In this document: piece by piece, positions 19,629-28,375 of the stretch | How the letters are laid out: every line of letters begins with the position of its first letter | Numbering within the stretch: the first letter of the stretch is position 1 | From: Streptomyces sp. 2114.4 | Lineage (GTDB): Bacteria; Actinomycetota; Actinomycetes; Streptomycetales; Streptomycetaceae | Assembly: GCF_900187385.1 (NCBI RefSeq) | Contig: NZ_FYEY01000001.1 | Coordinates: forward strand, 3,534,001-3,598,000 | Direction of reading: 5' to 3' | DNA length: 64,000 bases | Program-made: the position numbers and the translations under genes | The notes under the pieces: generated by a model | Databases searched by the model: none | Seen by the model: only the letters and a program-made list of their open reading frames with translations | What the model was told of the DNA's origin: nothing

Positions 19629-20942
19629 TCAGGCCTTCGGCGCGACCTTGCTCAGGCCGTTGATGATGCGGTCCATCGCGTCGCCGCCCGTGGGGTCGGT
19701 GAGGTTGGCGAGCATCTTGAGGGTGAAGCGCATCAGCAGCGGGTGGGTCAGACCGCGCTGGGTGGCGATCTTCATGACCTTGGGGTTGCCGATGAGCTTC
19801 ACAAAGGCGCGGCCCAGCGAGTAGTAGCCGCCGTAGGTGTCCTTGAGGATCTTCGGGTAGCGCTGCAGGGCCAGTTCGCGCTGCGCGTACGTGGCGCGGG
19901 CGTGCGCCTGCACGATGACCTCGGCGGCGATCGCGCCGGACTCCATGGCGTAGGCGATGCCCTCGCCGTTGAACGGGTTGACCAGGCCGCCCGCGTCACC
20001 GACCAGCAGCAGGCCCTTGGTGTAGTGCGGCTGGCGGTTGAAGGCCATGGGGAGCGCGGCGCCGCGGATCGGGCCGGTCATGTTCTCCGGCGTGTAGCCC
20101 CAGTCGGCGGGCATCGAGGCGCACCACGCCTTGAGGATCTCGCGCCAGTCCAGCTCCTTGAAGGCGGAGCTGGAGTTGAGGATGCCGAGGCCGACGTTGC
20201 TGGTCCCGTCGCCCATGCCGAAGATCCAGCCGTAGCCGGGCAGCAGCCGGTCCTCGGCGCCGCGGCGGTCCCACAGCTCCAGCCAGGATTCCAGGTAGTC
20301 GTCGTCGTGCCGGGGCGAGGTGAAGTACGTCCGCACGGCCACGCCCATGGGGCGGTCCTCCCGCCGGTGCAGCCCCATGGCCAGCGAGAGCCGGGTGGAG
20401 TTGCCGTCGGCGGCGACCACGAGCGGCGCGTGGAAGGTGACCGGGGTCTTCTCCTCGCCGAGCTTGGCGTGCACACCGGTGATGTGGCCGGTCAGCTCGT
20501 GGACGATCGGTGCGCCCACGTTGCAGCGCTCGTACAGCCGGGCGCCGGCCTTCTGCGCCTGCCGCGCCAGCTGCTCGTCGAAGTCATCGCGCTTACGGAC
20601 CAGCCCGTAGTCGGGGTACGAGGCCAGCTCCGGCCAGTCGAGCTGGAGGCGGGAGCCCCCGCCGATGATCCGCAGGCCCTTGTTGCGCAGCCAGCCCGCT
20701 TCCTCGGAGATGTCGATCCCCATCGCGACCAGCTGCTTGGTGGCGCGCGGGGTCAGCCCGTCGCCGCAGACCTTCTCGCGCGGGAACGCGGTCTTCTCCA
20801 GAAGGAGCACGTCCAGACCGGACTTGGCGAGGTGGTAGGCGGTCGCCGAGCCGGCGGGCCCGGCACCGACGACGATCACATCCGCGCTGTGCTCCGAGCG
20901 GGCGCTGGTCACGGAATCGGTCACGGACGCGGATTCGGTCAC
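19629..20942 (-). CDS. Geranylgeranyl reductase family FAD enzyme, probable menaquinone reductase (MenJ-like)
   Basis: A 437-residue flavoprotein. The Rossmann motif DVIVVGAGPAGSATAYHLAKSG is at about residues 21-42. The family also shows EKVCGDGLTPRATKQL and the second FAD-contact region LLLVGDAGGLVNPFNGEG. Relatives reduce double bonds in prenyl chains. Because the gene lies next to the demethylmenaquinone methyltransferase and mqnC, I infer that it partly saturates the menaquinone side chain; streptomycetes make MK-9(H4-H8). The start is GTG at 20942 with GGGAGA seven bases upstream. In-frame coding to the right of that is antisense to the acetyltransferase and is not used. Confidence 0.88.
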   Translation of the reverse strand: MTESASVTDSVTSARSEHSADVIVVGAGPAGSATAYHLAKSGLDVLLLEKTAFPREKVCGDGLTPRATKQLVAMGIDISEEAGWLRNKGLRIIGGGSRLQLDWPELASYPDYGLVRKRDDFDEQLARQAQKAGARLYERCNVGAPIVHELTGHITGVHAKLGEEKTPVTFHAPLVVAADGNSTRLSLAMGLHRREDRPMGVAVRTYFTSPRHDDDYLESWLELWDRRGAEDRLLPGYGWIFGMGDGTSNVGLGILNSSSAFKELDWREILKAWCASMPADWGYTPENMTGPIRGAALPMAFNRQPHYTKGLLLVGDAGGLVNPFNGEGIAYAMESGAIAAEVIVQAHARATYAQRELALQRYPKILKDTYGGYYSLGRAFVKLIGNPKVMKIATQRGLTHPLLMRFTLKMLANLTDPTGGDAMDRIINGLSKVAPKA

Positions 20943-21047
20943 GGTGCTGTCTCCCGGAAGTCGGTAAAGGGAATTCTGGGTGCCGACCGGCACCGCGCTC
21001 GTGCAGTCTATGGGGGCCATGGTGATCAGAACCTGAAGGGTTGTGCC

Positions 21048-21581
21048 GTGAAGCCTGTGAACACCCCGCCCGTGAACCGGCCGGTTCCCGCCGTCGAACT
21101 GCGCGTGCCCACCGAGGAGGACGCGCTGAACTGGCACCGGGTTTTCAACGACCCGGAGGTCATGGAGTTCCATGGCGGCGCACCGGCCGAGCTCTCCGTC
21201 TACGAGGAACTCACCGCGCGCCAGCGCCGGCACCACGCGGAGCGCGGATTCTGCCTGTACACGCTGGTGGACCCGGCGGACGGCGCGGTCCTCGGCTTCA
21301 CCGGCGCCCAGCCGTGGCCGTGGGAGTGGGGCCCGGCGGGCGAGATCGAGATCGGCTGGCGACTGGGCCGCGCCTCCTGGGGCAAGGGCTACGCCACGGC
21401 AGCGGCGCAGGCGGCGCTGGAGGCCGTCCGCGCGGCCGGCGTCCCCCGTGTGGTCTCGGTGATCGATGCACGTAACGAGCGGTCGATCGCGGTGACCCGG
21501 CGGCTGGGGATGCGGCAGGCGGAGAGGGTGATCAAGCCAGAGGGGAAGCGGACGGCGTACTGCCACCGGCTGGAGGTGTGA
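21048..21581 (+). CDS. GNAT family N-acetyltransferase
   Basis: A 177-residue protein. It is of the RimJ/RimL-like GNAT group: LRVPTEEDALNWHRVFNDPEV at the start, then the acceptor-loop strand EIEIGWRLGRASWGKGYATAAA with the acetyl-CoA pyrophosphate loop RASWGKGYA, and VIDARNERSIAVTRRLGM. The substrate is unknown. The start GTG at 21048 has GAAGGG about nine bases upstream. It diverges from the reductase gene with only 105 bp between starts, so their promoters share that space. Confidence 0.88.
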   Translation: MKPVNTPPVNRPVPAVELRVPTEEDALNWHRVFNDPEVMEFHGGAPAELSVYEELTARQRRHHAERGFCLYTLVDPADGAVLGFTGAQPWPWEWGPAGEIEIGWRLGRASWGKGYATAAAQAALEAVRAAGVPRVVSVIDARNERSIAVTRRLGMRQAERVIKPEGKRTAYCHRLEV

Positions 21582-21668
21582 GCGGTCGGCGGGGGGCCGG
21601 GGCGGGCGACGGGGCCGGCGGCCGCCGTCAGCTCCCGGCCGTCAGCTCCTGACCGTCGGCCTTCGCCG

Positions 21669-22370
21669 TCAGCTCCCGGCCGGCTTGCGCCCCCGGTGCA
21701 GCGCCACGATGCCGCCGGTCAGATTGCGCCAGGCCACCTCGGTCCAGCCCACGCCCTGCAGCCGGGCGGCGAGTTCGGGCTGGTTGGGCCAGGTGCGGAT
21801 GGACTCGGCGAGATAGACATAGGCGTCCGGGTTGCTGCTGACCGCGCGGGCGACCGGCGGCAGCGCACGCATCAGGTACTCGGTGTAGACGGTCCGGAAC
21901 GGCGCCCAGGTCGGCTCGCTGAACTCGCAGATCACGACCCGGCCGCCGGGCTTGGTGACCCGGTACAGCTCGGCCAGCGCGGCGTCGGTGTCCTGGATGT
22001 TGCGCAGCCCGAAGGAGATGGTGACGGCGTCGAACACCCCGTCCGCGAACGGCAGCCGGGTGCCGTCACCGGCCGTGAACGGCAGCCACGGATGGCGCTT
22101 CTTGCCCTCCCCCAGCATGCCGACGGAGAAGTCGCACGGCACGACGTACGCGCCGGTGCGCGCGAACGGCAGCGAGGAGGTGCCCGTACCGGCCGCGAGG
22201 TCGAGCACCCGCTCGGCGGGCCGGGCGGCCACCGCACGGTCCACCTCCTTGCGCCACAGCCGCGCCTGCCCCAGGGAGAGCACGTCGTTGGTGAGGTCGT
22301 ACCGTGCCGCCACGTCGTCGAACATCGCGGCGACTTCGTGCGGCTGCTTGTCCAGGGATGCTCGGGTCAC
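21669..22370 (-). CDS. menG: Demethylmenaquinone methyltransferase
   Basis: A 233-residue SAM-dependent methyltransferase of the UbiE/MenG family. It begins [28 protein letters not shown], the family's N-terminal signature. The SAM site is [16 protein letters not shown], and the closing motif region is [12 protein letters not shown] with [14 protein letters not shown]. It methylates demethylmenaquinone at the last step of menaquinone synthesis. The GTG at 22370 fits the family start although no strong ribosome site is visible; an in-frame upstream GTG also exists. Three copies of CCGTCAGCTCC lie just past its end (around 21627-21680). Confidence 0.93.
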   Translation of the reverse strand: MTRASLDKQPHEVAAMFDDVAARYDLTNDVLSLGQARLWRKEVDRAVAARPAERVLDLAAGTGTSSLPFARTGAYVVPCDFSVGMLGEGKKRHPWLPFTAGDGTRLPFADGVFDAVTISFGLRNIQDTDAALAELYRVTKPGGRVVICEFSEPTWAPFRTVYTEYLMRALPPVARAVSSNPDAYVYLAESIRTWPNQPELAARLQGVGWTEVAWRNLTGGIVALHRGRKPAGS

Positions 22371-22497
22371 CCGGCCATTGTCCACCGTGCCGGGGCCCGG
22401 CCCCGCACCGGGCACGGCCTGAGCGGCGGGTGATGCCGTCAGCGGCGCGTGGCGTGTCGCCTCGGCCGCCTGGCGGTGCCGGCCGCGCCTGGCGGTG

Positions 22498-23079
22498 TCA
22501 GCGGCGGCGGAAGACGAGGCGGCCGTGCAGCGCGGTGGCCAGGCAGCTGCCGTCCTCGGCGAAGACCGCGAAGTGGGCGGGGCCGCCGGCGGCCAGGGCG
22601 CGGGGGATACGCCCCGCCAGCTCCTGCAGGCCGGACCGCTCCACGGCGGTGCGGACCGCGGGCCGACGGAACGGCCCGGTCAGCGCCGTGGTCCCGGTCG
22701 CCATCAGCCGTTGCAGTCCACGCCGGGCGCTGCCGCCCCAGCGGGCCTCGGTCATGTCGAGGGCGGCCAGCGCCTCCCCGGTGACCGGCTCGCTGCCGAG
22801 GGCGTCCGCCTCGCGCGGGTCGGGGTGGTACGCCGCCTCCAGCAGGGCGGCGCCCTCCGGTTCGTAGCGGCCGGGCGTCAGCACGCCGTCCCACTCCCGC
22901 ACCCGGGCCCGCGCCCCGTACTGCGCGAACAGCTCGTCGTACGGCCCGACGGCGGCGAACCGGTCGCCTTCGACGACGACCGCGTACCCGGCACCGGCAC
23001 CACCATCGCGCTCCGGACCGTCGTGCTCCGGACCGTCGGCAACCAGGCGGACCGCCCGCACCCGGTGAATCGTCAGCAC
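22498..23079 (-). CDS. Imidazolonepropionase-like (amidohydrolase N-terminal) domain protein
   Basis: A 193-residue protein with a GTG start ([16 protein letters not shown]). The N-terminal strand pattern and the segment [19 protein letters not shown] resemble the small beta-domain that begins amidohydrolases such as imidazolonepropionase. The TIM-barrel metal-binding HxH motif of those enzymes is absent. It therefore looks like a stand-alone composite domain, not a deaminase. It sits between menG and mqnC, 39 bp after the mqnC stop, in the same direction. It could be part of menaquinone synthesis, or a structural partner. Confidence 0.65.
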   Translation of the reverse strand: MLTIHRVRAVRLVADGPEHDGPERDGGAGAGYAVVVEGDRFAAVGPYDELFAQYGARARVREWDGVLTPGRYEPEGAALLEAAYHPDPREADALGSEPVTGEALAALDMTEARWGGSARRGLQRLMATGTTALTGPFRRPAVRTAVERSGLQELAGRIPRALAAGGPAHFAVFAEDGSCLATALHGRLVFRRR

Positions 23080-23118
23080 GGCAGGCTCAGCTCGCTTCCG
23101 ACGCCGCTCGCAGGCCGC

Positions 23119-24318
23119 TCAGTTGGCCTCGACGAGCTTCAGCTCCGGATGCGCCGTGCCGCCCTCGATCGCCGTCGACGACAGATGCGAGACGACCTTG
23201 TCGTCGACCGGGTCGTTGGCCGGGTCGTCGTGCACGAGCAGGTGCTCGTACGTGGTCGCGCGCTGCGCCGGGACCCGGCCCGCCTTGCGGATCAGGTCGA
23301 TGATCTCCATGCGGTTGGAGCGGTGCTTGGCGCCGGCGGAGGAGACGACGTTCTCCTCCAGCATGATCGAGCCCAGGTCGTCGGCGCCGTAGTGCAGCGA
23401 CAGCTGGCCGATCTCCTTGCCGGTGGTCAGCCACGAGCCCTGGATGTGCGCGACGTTGTCGAGGAAGATCCGGCCGATGGCGATCATGCGCAGGTACTCG
23501 AAGAGGGTGGCCTGCGTCTGGCCCTTCAGGTGGTTGTTCTCCGGCTGGTAGGTGTACGGGATGAAGGCGCGGAAGCCGCCCGTACGGTCCTGGACGTCCC
23601 GGATCATCCGCAGGTGCTCGATCCGCTCGGCGTTGGTCTCGCCCGTGCCCATGAGCATGGTGGAGGTGGACTCGACACCCAGCCTGTGGGCCGCCTCCAT
23701 GATCTCCAGCCAGCGCTCGCCGGACTCCTTCAGCGGCGCGATGGCCTTGCGCGGCCGCGCCGGCAGCAGCTCGGCGCCGGCGCCCGCGAAGGAGTCCAGG
23801 CCGGCGGCGTGGATGCGCTGGATCGCCTCCTCCACCGACACCTTGGAGATCCGCGCCATGTGCTCGATCTCGGAGGCACCGAGGGAGTGGATGACCAGCT
23901 GCGGGAACGCCTTCTTGATGGCGGAGAAGTGCTCTTCGTAGTACTCGACGCCGTAGTCCGGGTGGTGGCCGCCCTGGAACATGATCTGGGTGCCGCCCAG
24001 TTCGACGGTCTCCGCGCAGCGGCGCAGGATGTCGTCGAGGTCGCGGGTCCAGCCCTTGGCGGTGTCCTTGGGCGCGGCGTAGAAGGCGCAGAACCTGCAG
24101 GCCGTCACGCACACATTGGTGTAGTTGATGTTGCGCTCGATGATGTACGTCGCGATGTGCTCGGTGCCGGCGTAGCGGCGGCGGCGCACGGCGTCGGCGG
24201 CCTGGCCCAGCGCGTGCAGCGGAGCGGAGCGGTACAGGTCGAGCGCTTCCTCCGGTGTGATGCGGCCGCCCTGCGCGGCGCGGTCGAGTACGGACTGGAG
24301 GTCGGCGTTCTCGGTCAC
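23119..24318 (-). CDS. mqnC: Cyclic dehypoxanthinylfutalosine synthase (radical SAM)
   Basis: A 399-residue radical-SAM enzyme of the futalosine menaquinone pathway. It turns dehypoxanthinylfutalosine into the cyclic product. The CxxxCxxC cluster motif is at NVCVTACRFCAFYAAPKD, followed by GGTQIMFQGGHHPDYGVEYYE, which is characteristic of MqnC, and ESTSTMLMGTGET. The start is GTG at 24318 with AAAGGGA ahead. It is divergent in sequence from MqnE at 37.7 kb but is the same superfamily. Confidence 0.95.
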   Translation of the reverse strand: MTENADLQSVLDRAAQGGRITPEEALDLYRSAPLHALGQAADAVRRRRYAGTEHIATYIIERNINYTNVCVTACRFCAFYAAPKDTAKGWTRDLDDILRRCAETVELGGTQIMFQGGHHPDYGVEYYEEHFSAIKKAFPQLVIHSLGASEIEHMARISKVSVEEAIQRIHAAGLDSFAGAGAELLPARPRKAIAPLKESGERWLEIMEAAHRLGVESTSTMLMGTGETNAERIEHLRMIRDVQDRTGGFRAFIPYTYQPENNHLKGQTQATLFEYLRMIAIGRIFLDNVAHIQGSWLTTGKEIGQLSLHYGADDLGSIMLEENVVSSAGAKHRSNRMEIIDLIRKAGRVPAQRATTYEHLLVHDDPANDPVDDKVVSHLSSTAIEGGTAHPELKLVEAN

Positions 24319-24439
24319 CGGGGCGTCCCTTTCGCAGGCGGGCATCACGAACTGAACCAGCGTACGTCAGGGGTACGACAGCCTCGCCGCCGGTCAGCCG
24401 GGCGCCCGGCCGGGGCTCCGGCGGCGCCCGGCACCCCGC

Positions 24440-25342
<903 letters not shown>

Positions 25343-25446
25343 CTAGACCTGCCTCCACGGGGCCAGAGCGGCGGGGCGGCGCTTGGACGTTAGTGCCATC
25401 GGTTAAACGTGATCTTTGGCTCTTCCGCCTCAGGAGCAGCACATGC

Positions 25447-25582
25447 TACGCTCAGCGCAAGTTGCAGTTTGGTTTCCCTTGCAGTACAGAGCCTGCGGAG
25501 CATGTGACCCCGCAGGCTCTTGTAGTTTCAGACTTCTTTGCAGGTTCTGGAGCAGGGCAACCCTTTGGCCCAAGGAGGGCTT
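25447..25582 (+). promoter_or_regulatory. Probable cold-shock leader with an 11-bp hairpin
   Basis: TACGCT at 25447-25452 is a candidate -10, with weak TTCCGC 18 bp upstream. AGAGCCTGCGG (25488-25498) pairs perfectly with CCGCAGGCTCT (25510-25520) across an 11-base loop and is followed by TGTAGTTTC. The stem ends 62 bases before the cold-shock start. It could be an attenuator or a temperature-sensitive structure. The ribosome site AAGGAGGG is at 25572-25579. Confidence 0.55.
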
Positions 25583-25786
25583 ATGGCTACCGGAACCGTC
25601 AAGTGGTTCAACGCTGAAAAGGGCTTCGGCTTCATCGCCCAGGACGGCGGCGGCCCGGATGTCTTCGTCCACTACTCGGCGATCAACGCCTCTGGCTTCC
25701 GCTCCCTGGAGGAGAACCAGCAGGTGAACTTCGACGTCACGCAGGGCCCGAAGGGTCCGCAGGCGGAGAACGTCACGCCGGTCTAA
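25583..25786 (+). CDS. Cold-shock protein, CspA family
   Basis: A 67-residue single-domain protein. It is the standard CspA fold: [35 protein letters not shown] contains both RNA-binding motifs, KGFGFI (RNP1) and DVFVHYSAI (RNP2). It binds single-stranded nucleic acid and melts RNA structure. The ATG is three bases after a near-perfect AAGGAGGGC site, so translation is likely to be strong. The long leader upstream carries a hairpin, a layout shared by many cold-shock genes. Confidence 0.96.
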   Translation: MATGTVKWFNAEKGFGFIAQDGGGPDVFVHYSAINASGFRSLEENQQVNFDVTQGPKGPQAENVTPV

Positions 25787-25833
25787 GTTGCCCGGCCCGG
25801 AATTCCTTCCAGGTCGCCCCTAAGCAGTACCCA

Positions 25834-25880
25834 AGGAGCCTCGCTCCGCCACTTCGGTGGCGAGCGGGGCTCCTGCCTTT
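25834..25880 (+). terminator. Rho-independent terminator after the cold-shock gene
   Basis: A long stem AGGAGC/GCTCCT with an inner CGCCAC-TTCG-GTGGCG tetraloop, one bulged base and one wobble, spans 25834-25874. It is followed by GCCTTTTTG. This is the clearest intrinsic terminator in the window. Confidence 0.9.
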
Positions 25881-26170
25881 TTGTTTGCCGCAGGGGTAAA
25901 TGTCAACCGCATGAATTTTCATCGTCGGGTACCTGACACACTCGAATGGCGGGCGCAAAACAGAATTGCTGCGGCATTCAGCGCGCAGACCCAGGCGCCC
26001 ACACCCGGGAACTTTTCTTGCCGCACTGAGGAACGAGGAATACCGGAGGCAAGCGGGAGCCGTGGCGCGAGGGGCACGCCCTGACGGCACTGCGCACGGG
26101 CCACGCTCCGCCGACGCCGCCGGCATACCGCTCATGACGAAGTGATCACGGAAAGTGCTCACATGACAAC
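25881..26170. other. Intergenic region, lower GC
   Basis: About 290 bases between the terminator and the next small gene. The part from 25900 to 26020 is less GC-rich than its surroundings and includes AT-rich words near 25912-25925. No open frame with sensible codon use and no recognisable regulatory element was found. Confidence 0.4.
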
Positions 26171-26332
26171 ATGGAGCGGCCTATCTTGGGCAAGATGAGC
26201 GAGGACATGCCCCCACAGAAGCCCTGCCCCGACTGTGGCGGCCAAGGCACCGTGGAGTGGGAGACGCCGATGGGCGATGCGGTCACCACGCAGTGTTCCG
26301 GGTGCGGTGGCACCGGAACCGTCCTGGCGTAG
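26171..26332 (+). CDS. Mini protein with two DnaJ-type CxxCxGxG zinc motifs
   Basis: A 53-residue protein: MERPILGKMSEDMPPQKP, then CPDCGGQG, a short spacer VEWETPMGDAVTTQ, then CSGCGGTG and TVLA. The two CxxCxGxG repeats match the zinc-ribbon repeats of DnaJ, but no J domain or client domain is attached. Together the four cysteines could bind one zinc ion. Start ATG 26171 lacks a good ribosome site; an in-frame ATG at 26195 is also possible. It ends 17 bp before the next zinc-ribbon gene, so the two are probably cotranscribed. Function unknown. Confidence 0.7.
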   Translation: MERPILGKMSEDMPPQKPCPDCGGQGTVEWETPMGDAVTTQCSGCGGTGTVLA

Positions 26333-26349
26333 AGGAGGCGGAGGCAGGC

Positions 26350-26661
26350 GTGGCGGCCTTCGAGAGCAACGGCAAGCCGGTCGGCCTGGATGCGCAGTAC
26401 GTCGGCCGGCTTCCGTGCGCGACCTGCGGGATACGGTCGATGAAACTGCCCGGTCAGCAGGGCGGGTTGTGCATCCCCTGCTATGCGGATGAGTGCGCGA
26501 CCGCGGGACGCCGCGCGGCGACGGCCGGCACGTGGGTGGCGGCCAGCTTCGTGGGCGACCCGTGCCTGGCGTGCGGGTCGCGGTCCGTGGACGCCAACGG
26601 GTGGGCGTTCTGGTGCAACGCGTGTGAGATGCAGACGGCTGTGGCCCTGCCGCCGACCTAA
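26350..26661 (+). CDS. Small zinc-ribbon protein, function unknown
   Basis: A 103-residue protein from GTG 26350, with AGGAGGCGGAGG upstream. It contains two pairs of zinc-binding CxxC-type knuckles: LPCATCGIRS with LCIPCYADEC, and PCLACGSRS with FWCNACEM. That is enough for two zinc ions. There are no signal peptide and no membrane segment. The neighbouring 53-residue CxxCxGxG protein is just upstream in the same direction. I do not recognise a named family. A transcription- or translation-linked zinc ribbon is the obvious class, but this is inference only. Confidence 0.75.
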   Translation: MAAFESNGKPVGLDAQYVGRLPCATCGIRSMKLPGQQGGLCIPCYADECATAGRRAATAGTWVAASFVGDPCLACGSRSVDANGWAFWCNACEMQTAVALPPT

Positions 26662-26673
26662 TGGGGCGTGCCT

Positions 26674-26895
26674 TCAGGCGCCGAGCGAGTCGGCTTTGAC
26701 CGCCGACACAAAGCGGCTCCAGGCCGCGGCGGAGATGATGAGGGCCGGACCATGGGGCGCCATTTTGGAATCCCGGACCGGGACCAGGCCACCGGGGAAG
26801 TCGGTGGCAGTCTCGACGCACTCGCCGCCGGTGCCATTGCTGTAGCTGCTCTTGCGCCAGCGCGCCGCGCTCAAGTCAGGCTCCCTGTCTGCCAT
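26674..26895 (-). CDS. DUF397 domain protein
   Basis: A 73-residue protein. It shows the DUF397 pattern: ARWRKSSYSNGTGGECVETA, then VPVRDSKMAPHGPALI and a closing AAWSRFVSAVKA. DUF397 proteins are nearly always encoded beside an XRE/DUF5753 regulator and are thought to act with it as a paired control module, in some cases like an antitoxin-toxin pair. Its ATG overlaps the end of that regulator by 20 bp here, so the two are co-translated. Confidence 0.92.
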   Translation of the reverse strand: MADREPDLSAARWRKSSYSNGTGGECVETATDFPGGLVPVRDSKMAPHGPALIISAAAWSRFVSAVKADSLGA

Positions 26896-27736
26896 TTCGA
26901 TAGTCCTCTGCCGCTGCCTCGACCATGGCCAGGGACGCCTCAGGCGGCAATGCGGCGGCCCTGAGCAGATCGTACGACTGCCTGTACTGCTGCACGAGCG
27001 CCGGGTAGTCGATGAGTTGGCTGCTGTGCAGTCCCTCCGTGTAGACCACAGGTGGAGCGTCCGGAAAGGTCATGGTTCGGGTCATGCCCATCATGTACGG
27101 GTGAACAGCCGGCGTTTCCGGCACGATCTGCAGAATGGATCGCGTGGACGTGACCACATCCACGATGTGCTCCAGCAACTCTGCCATCGGCTCTGGCGGG
27201 AGAACCCGACGACGGATCACGTTCTCGTCCAGGATCGCCCAGAACGCCGGAGGCCGCTCCCGGTTGAAGAGTTGCGCCCGCTTCAGCCTCGCGGCCACCT
27301 TCTGCTCGACTTCGCCGTCCGAGGTCCGAGGCATCGCCGCTCGCGTAAGCGCCCTCGCGTACGGCCCCGTCTGCAGGAGCCCTGGCACGAACATCGGCGC
27401 CCAGTCCTCGATCGTCTCCGCGTACTGCTCCATTTCTGCGGCATCCGCGAAGTACTCGGCATGCCCTCCCTGACGGGCCTTGCGTGCATCTTCACAACGC
27501 CGCTCGAAAAAGCCGTCCGTCCCGAGCTTTACGTCAGCATGCCGGGCCAGGTCCAGTGGCATCCGCCGCTCACCACGTTCGATCTGGCTGAGGAACGGGA
27601 TGCCTCGATAGCTCCCTTCCGCCAGCTGTTCAAGCGTGAGGCCCGCAGCTTCCCGCTTGTAGCGCAGCTCGGCACCGTAGAAGGAGGGAACGTTCGCCGA
27701 GGCGTCCGGATCCTTACGAGGAGGCCCCCTGGGGGT
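26876..27736 (-). CDS. XRE-family HTH regulator with DUF5753 domain, no normal start codon
   Basis: The frame encodes about 286 residues. The front has an XRE helix-turn-helix: AELRYKREAAGLTLEQLAEGS, then FLSQIERGERRMPLDLARH. DUF5753 follows from about residue 95 (FVPGLLQTGPYARALTRAAM through VVYTEGLHSSQLID). The family usually begins just ahead of PRGPPRKDPDAS. In this sequence the codon at that position (27736-27734) is ACC, and the in-frame stop upstream leaves no ATG or GTG; only CTG at 27760 is available. An internal ATG at 27562 would cut off the HTH. The domains are otherwise intact. See the finding on the junction here. Confidence 0.75.
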   Translation of the reverse strand, partial: TPRGPPRKDPDASANVPSFYGAELRYKREAAGLTLEQLAEGSYRGIPFLSQIERGERRMPLDLARHADVKLGTDGFFERRCEDARKARQGGHAEYFADAAEMEQYAETIEDWAPMFVPGLLQTGPYARALTRAAMPRTSDGEVEQKVAARLKRAQLFNRERPPAFWAILDENVIRRRVLPPEPMAELLEHIVDVVTSTRSILQIVPETPAVHPYMMGMTRTMTFPDAPPVVYTEGLHSSQLIDYPALVQQYRQSYDLLRAAALPPEASLAMVEAAAEDYRNGRQGA

Positions 27737-27854
27737 CGACCTGCCGGAGTTCGCCGGCAGTTACGCGGTGCCGCTCGTCGCGCTCGGTAACTGCAATACG
27801 GCCACCGCCCGCAGGCTGGCCGAGGCGCTTCGTGAGGCGGCGGCCGCGCGGTGA
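27723..27854 (+). pseudogene. C-terminal remnant of an unidentified gene
   Basis: The frame reads PLGVDLPEFAGSYAVPLV, then ALGNCNTATARRLAEALR and EAAAAR before a stop. Third codon positions are nearly all G or C, so it is real coding sequence. There is no start codon before its first conserved-looking part, and an in-frame stop lies at 27678. Its TGA overlaps the GTG of the next gene (GTGA), the usual coupling of a genuine gene pair. I infer that the front of this gene has been lost. The parent family is not recognised. Confidence 0.45.
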
Positions 27855-28243
27855 GCACGTCTTCCGAGCCGTCTTCCAGGCCGCTCACGCTGGAGCTGCT
27901 TGCCTTGCCCAAAGAAGTGCCCGTGCTCCGGCGCGCCGTGCGTGAGCACCTGGGCGGGCCGTGCGCCGAGGTGCAGCTCTGTGTCAGCGAAATGGTGGGA
28001 AACGTGATCCGGCACGTCGGGGAGGGCACCCCGGTCGTCGTCCGCATCAGCCGGCGGGCAGGCGACCGTACCCGGGTGGAGGTCACCGATCACGGCGGGC
28101 GGGCGCTGCCCGTGCTGCTGCGGGCGGGCGGCGACGACGAGCGCGGGCGGGGCCTGGCGCTGATGGAGGCCGTCTCGCTGCGGTGGGGTGTGCGGCAGGA
28201 GGGCGGCCGAAAGACCGTCTGGTGCGAAATCGGTCGACCGTAA
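27851..28243 (+). CDS. RsbW-like ATP-binding regulatory protein
   Basis: A 130-residue protein of the HATPase_c_2 (anti-sigma factor kinase) type. It begins at GTG 27851. The N-box region QLCVSEMVGNVIRHV holds the conserved acidic and Asn residues, and the G-box appears as EVTDHGGRALPVL followed by ERGRGLALMEAV. Streptomycetes encode dozens of these; some bind sigma factors, others act with PP2C phosphatases. No partner phosphatase or sigma factor is adjacent. It is coupled to the upstream gene remnant by a GTGA overlap. Confidence 0.9.
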   Translation: MSTSSEPSSRPLTLELLALPKEVPVLRRAVREHLGGPCAEVQLCVSEMVGNVIRHVGEGTPVVVRISRRAGDRTRVEVTDHGGRALPVLLRAGGDDERGRGLALMEAVSLRWGVRQEGGRKTVWCEIGRP

Positions 28244-28297
28244 CACCGTCCGGTGTGAGGTCGGCCAACCGTGAAACGCCGTGACAGCGCACGTCAG

Positions 28298-28334
28298 ACC
28301 CCGTGCCACCTCCCCCACAGAGGTGACACGGGGT
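28298..28334. terminator. Bidirectional terminator between the RsbW-like gene and the acyl-CoA ligase
   Basis: ACCCCGTG (28298-28305) pairs with CACGGGGT (28327-28334). An inner CACCTC/GAGGTG pair extends the stem around a short loop. It lies between convergent stop codons. Confidence 0.75.
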
Positions 28335-28375
28335 TCCAGTTTGACGCGCCGAGGGCTCGGGCTCCAGAGCGGGGG

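Noticed and set aside
20943..21566. Extension of the geranylgeranyl reductase-like frame to 645 residues
   Set aside because: The extra part lies antisense to the acetyltransferase and has no homology-like pattern; GTG 20942 has a good ribosome site.
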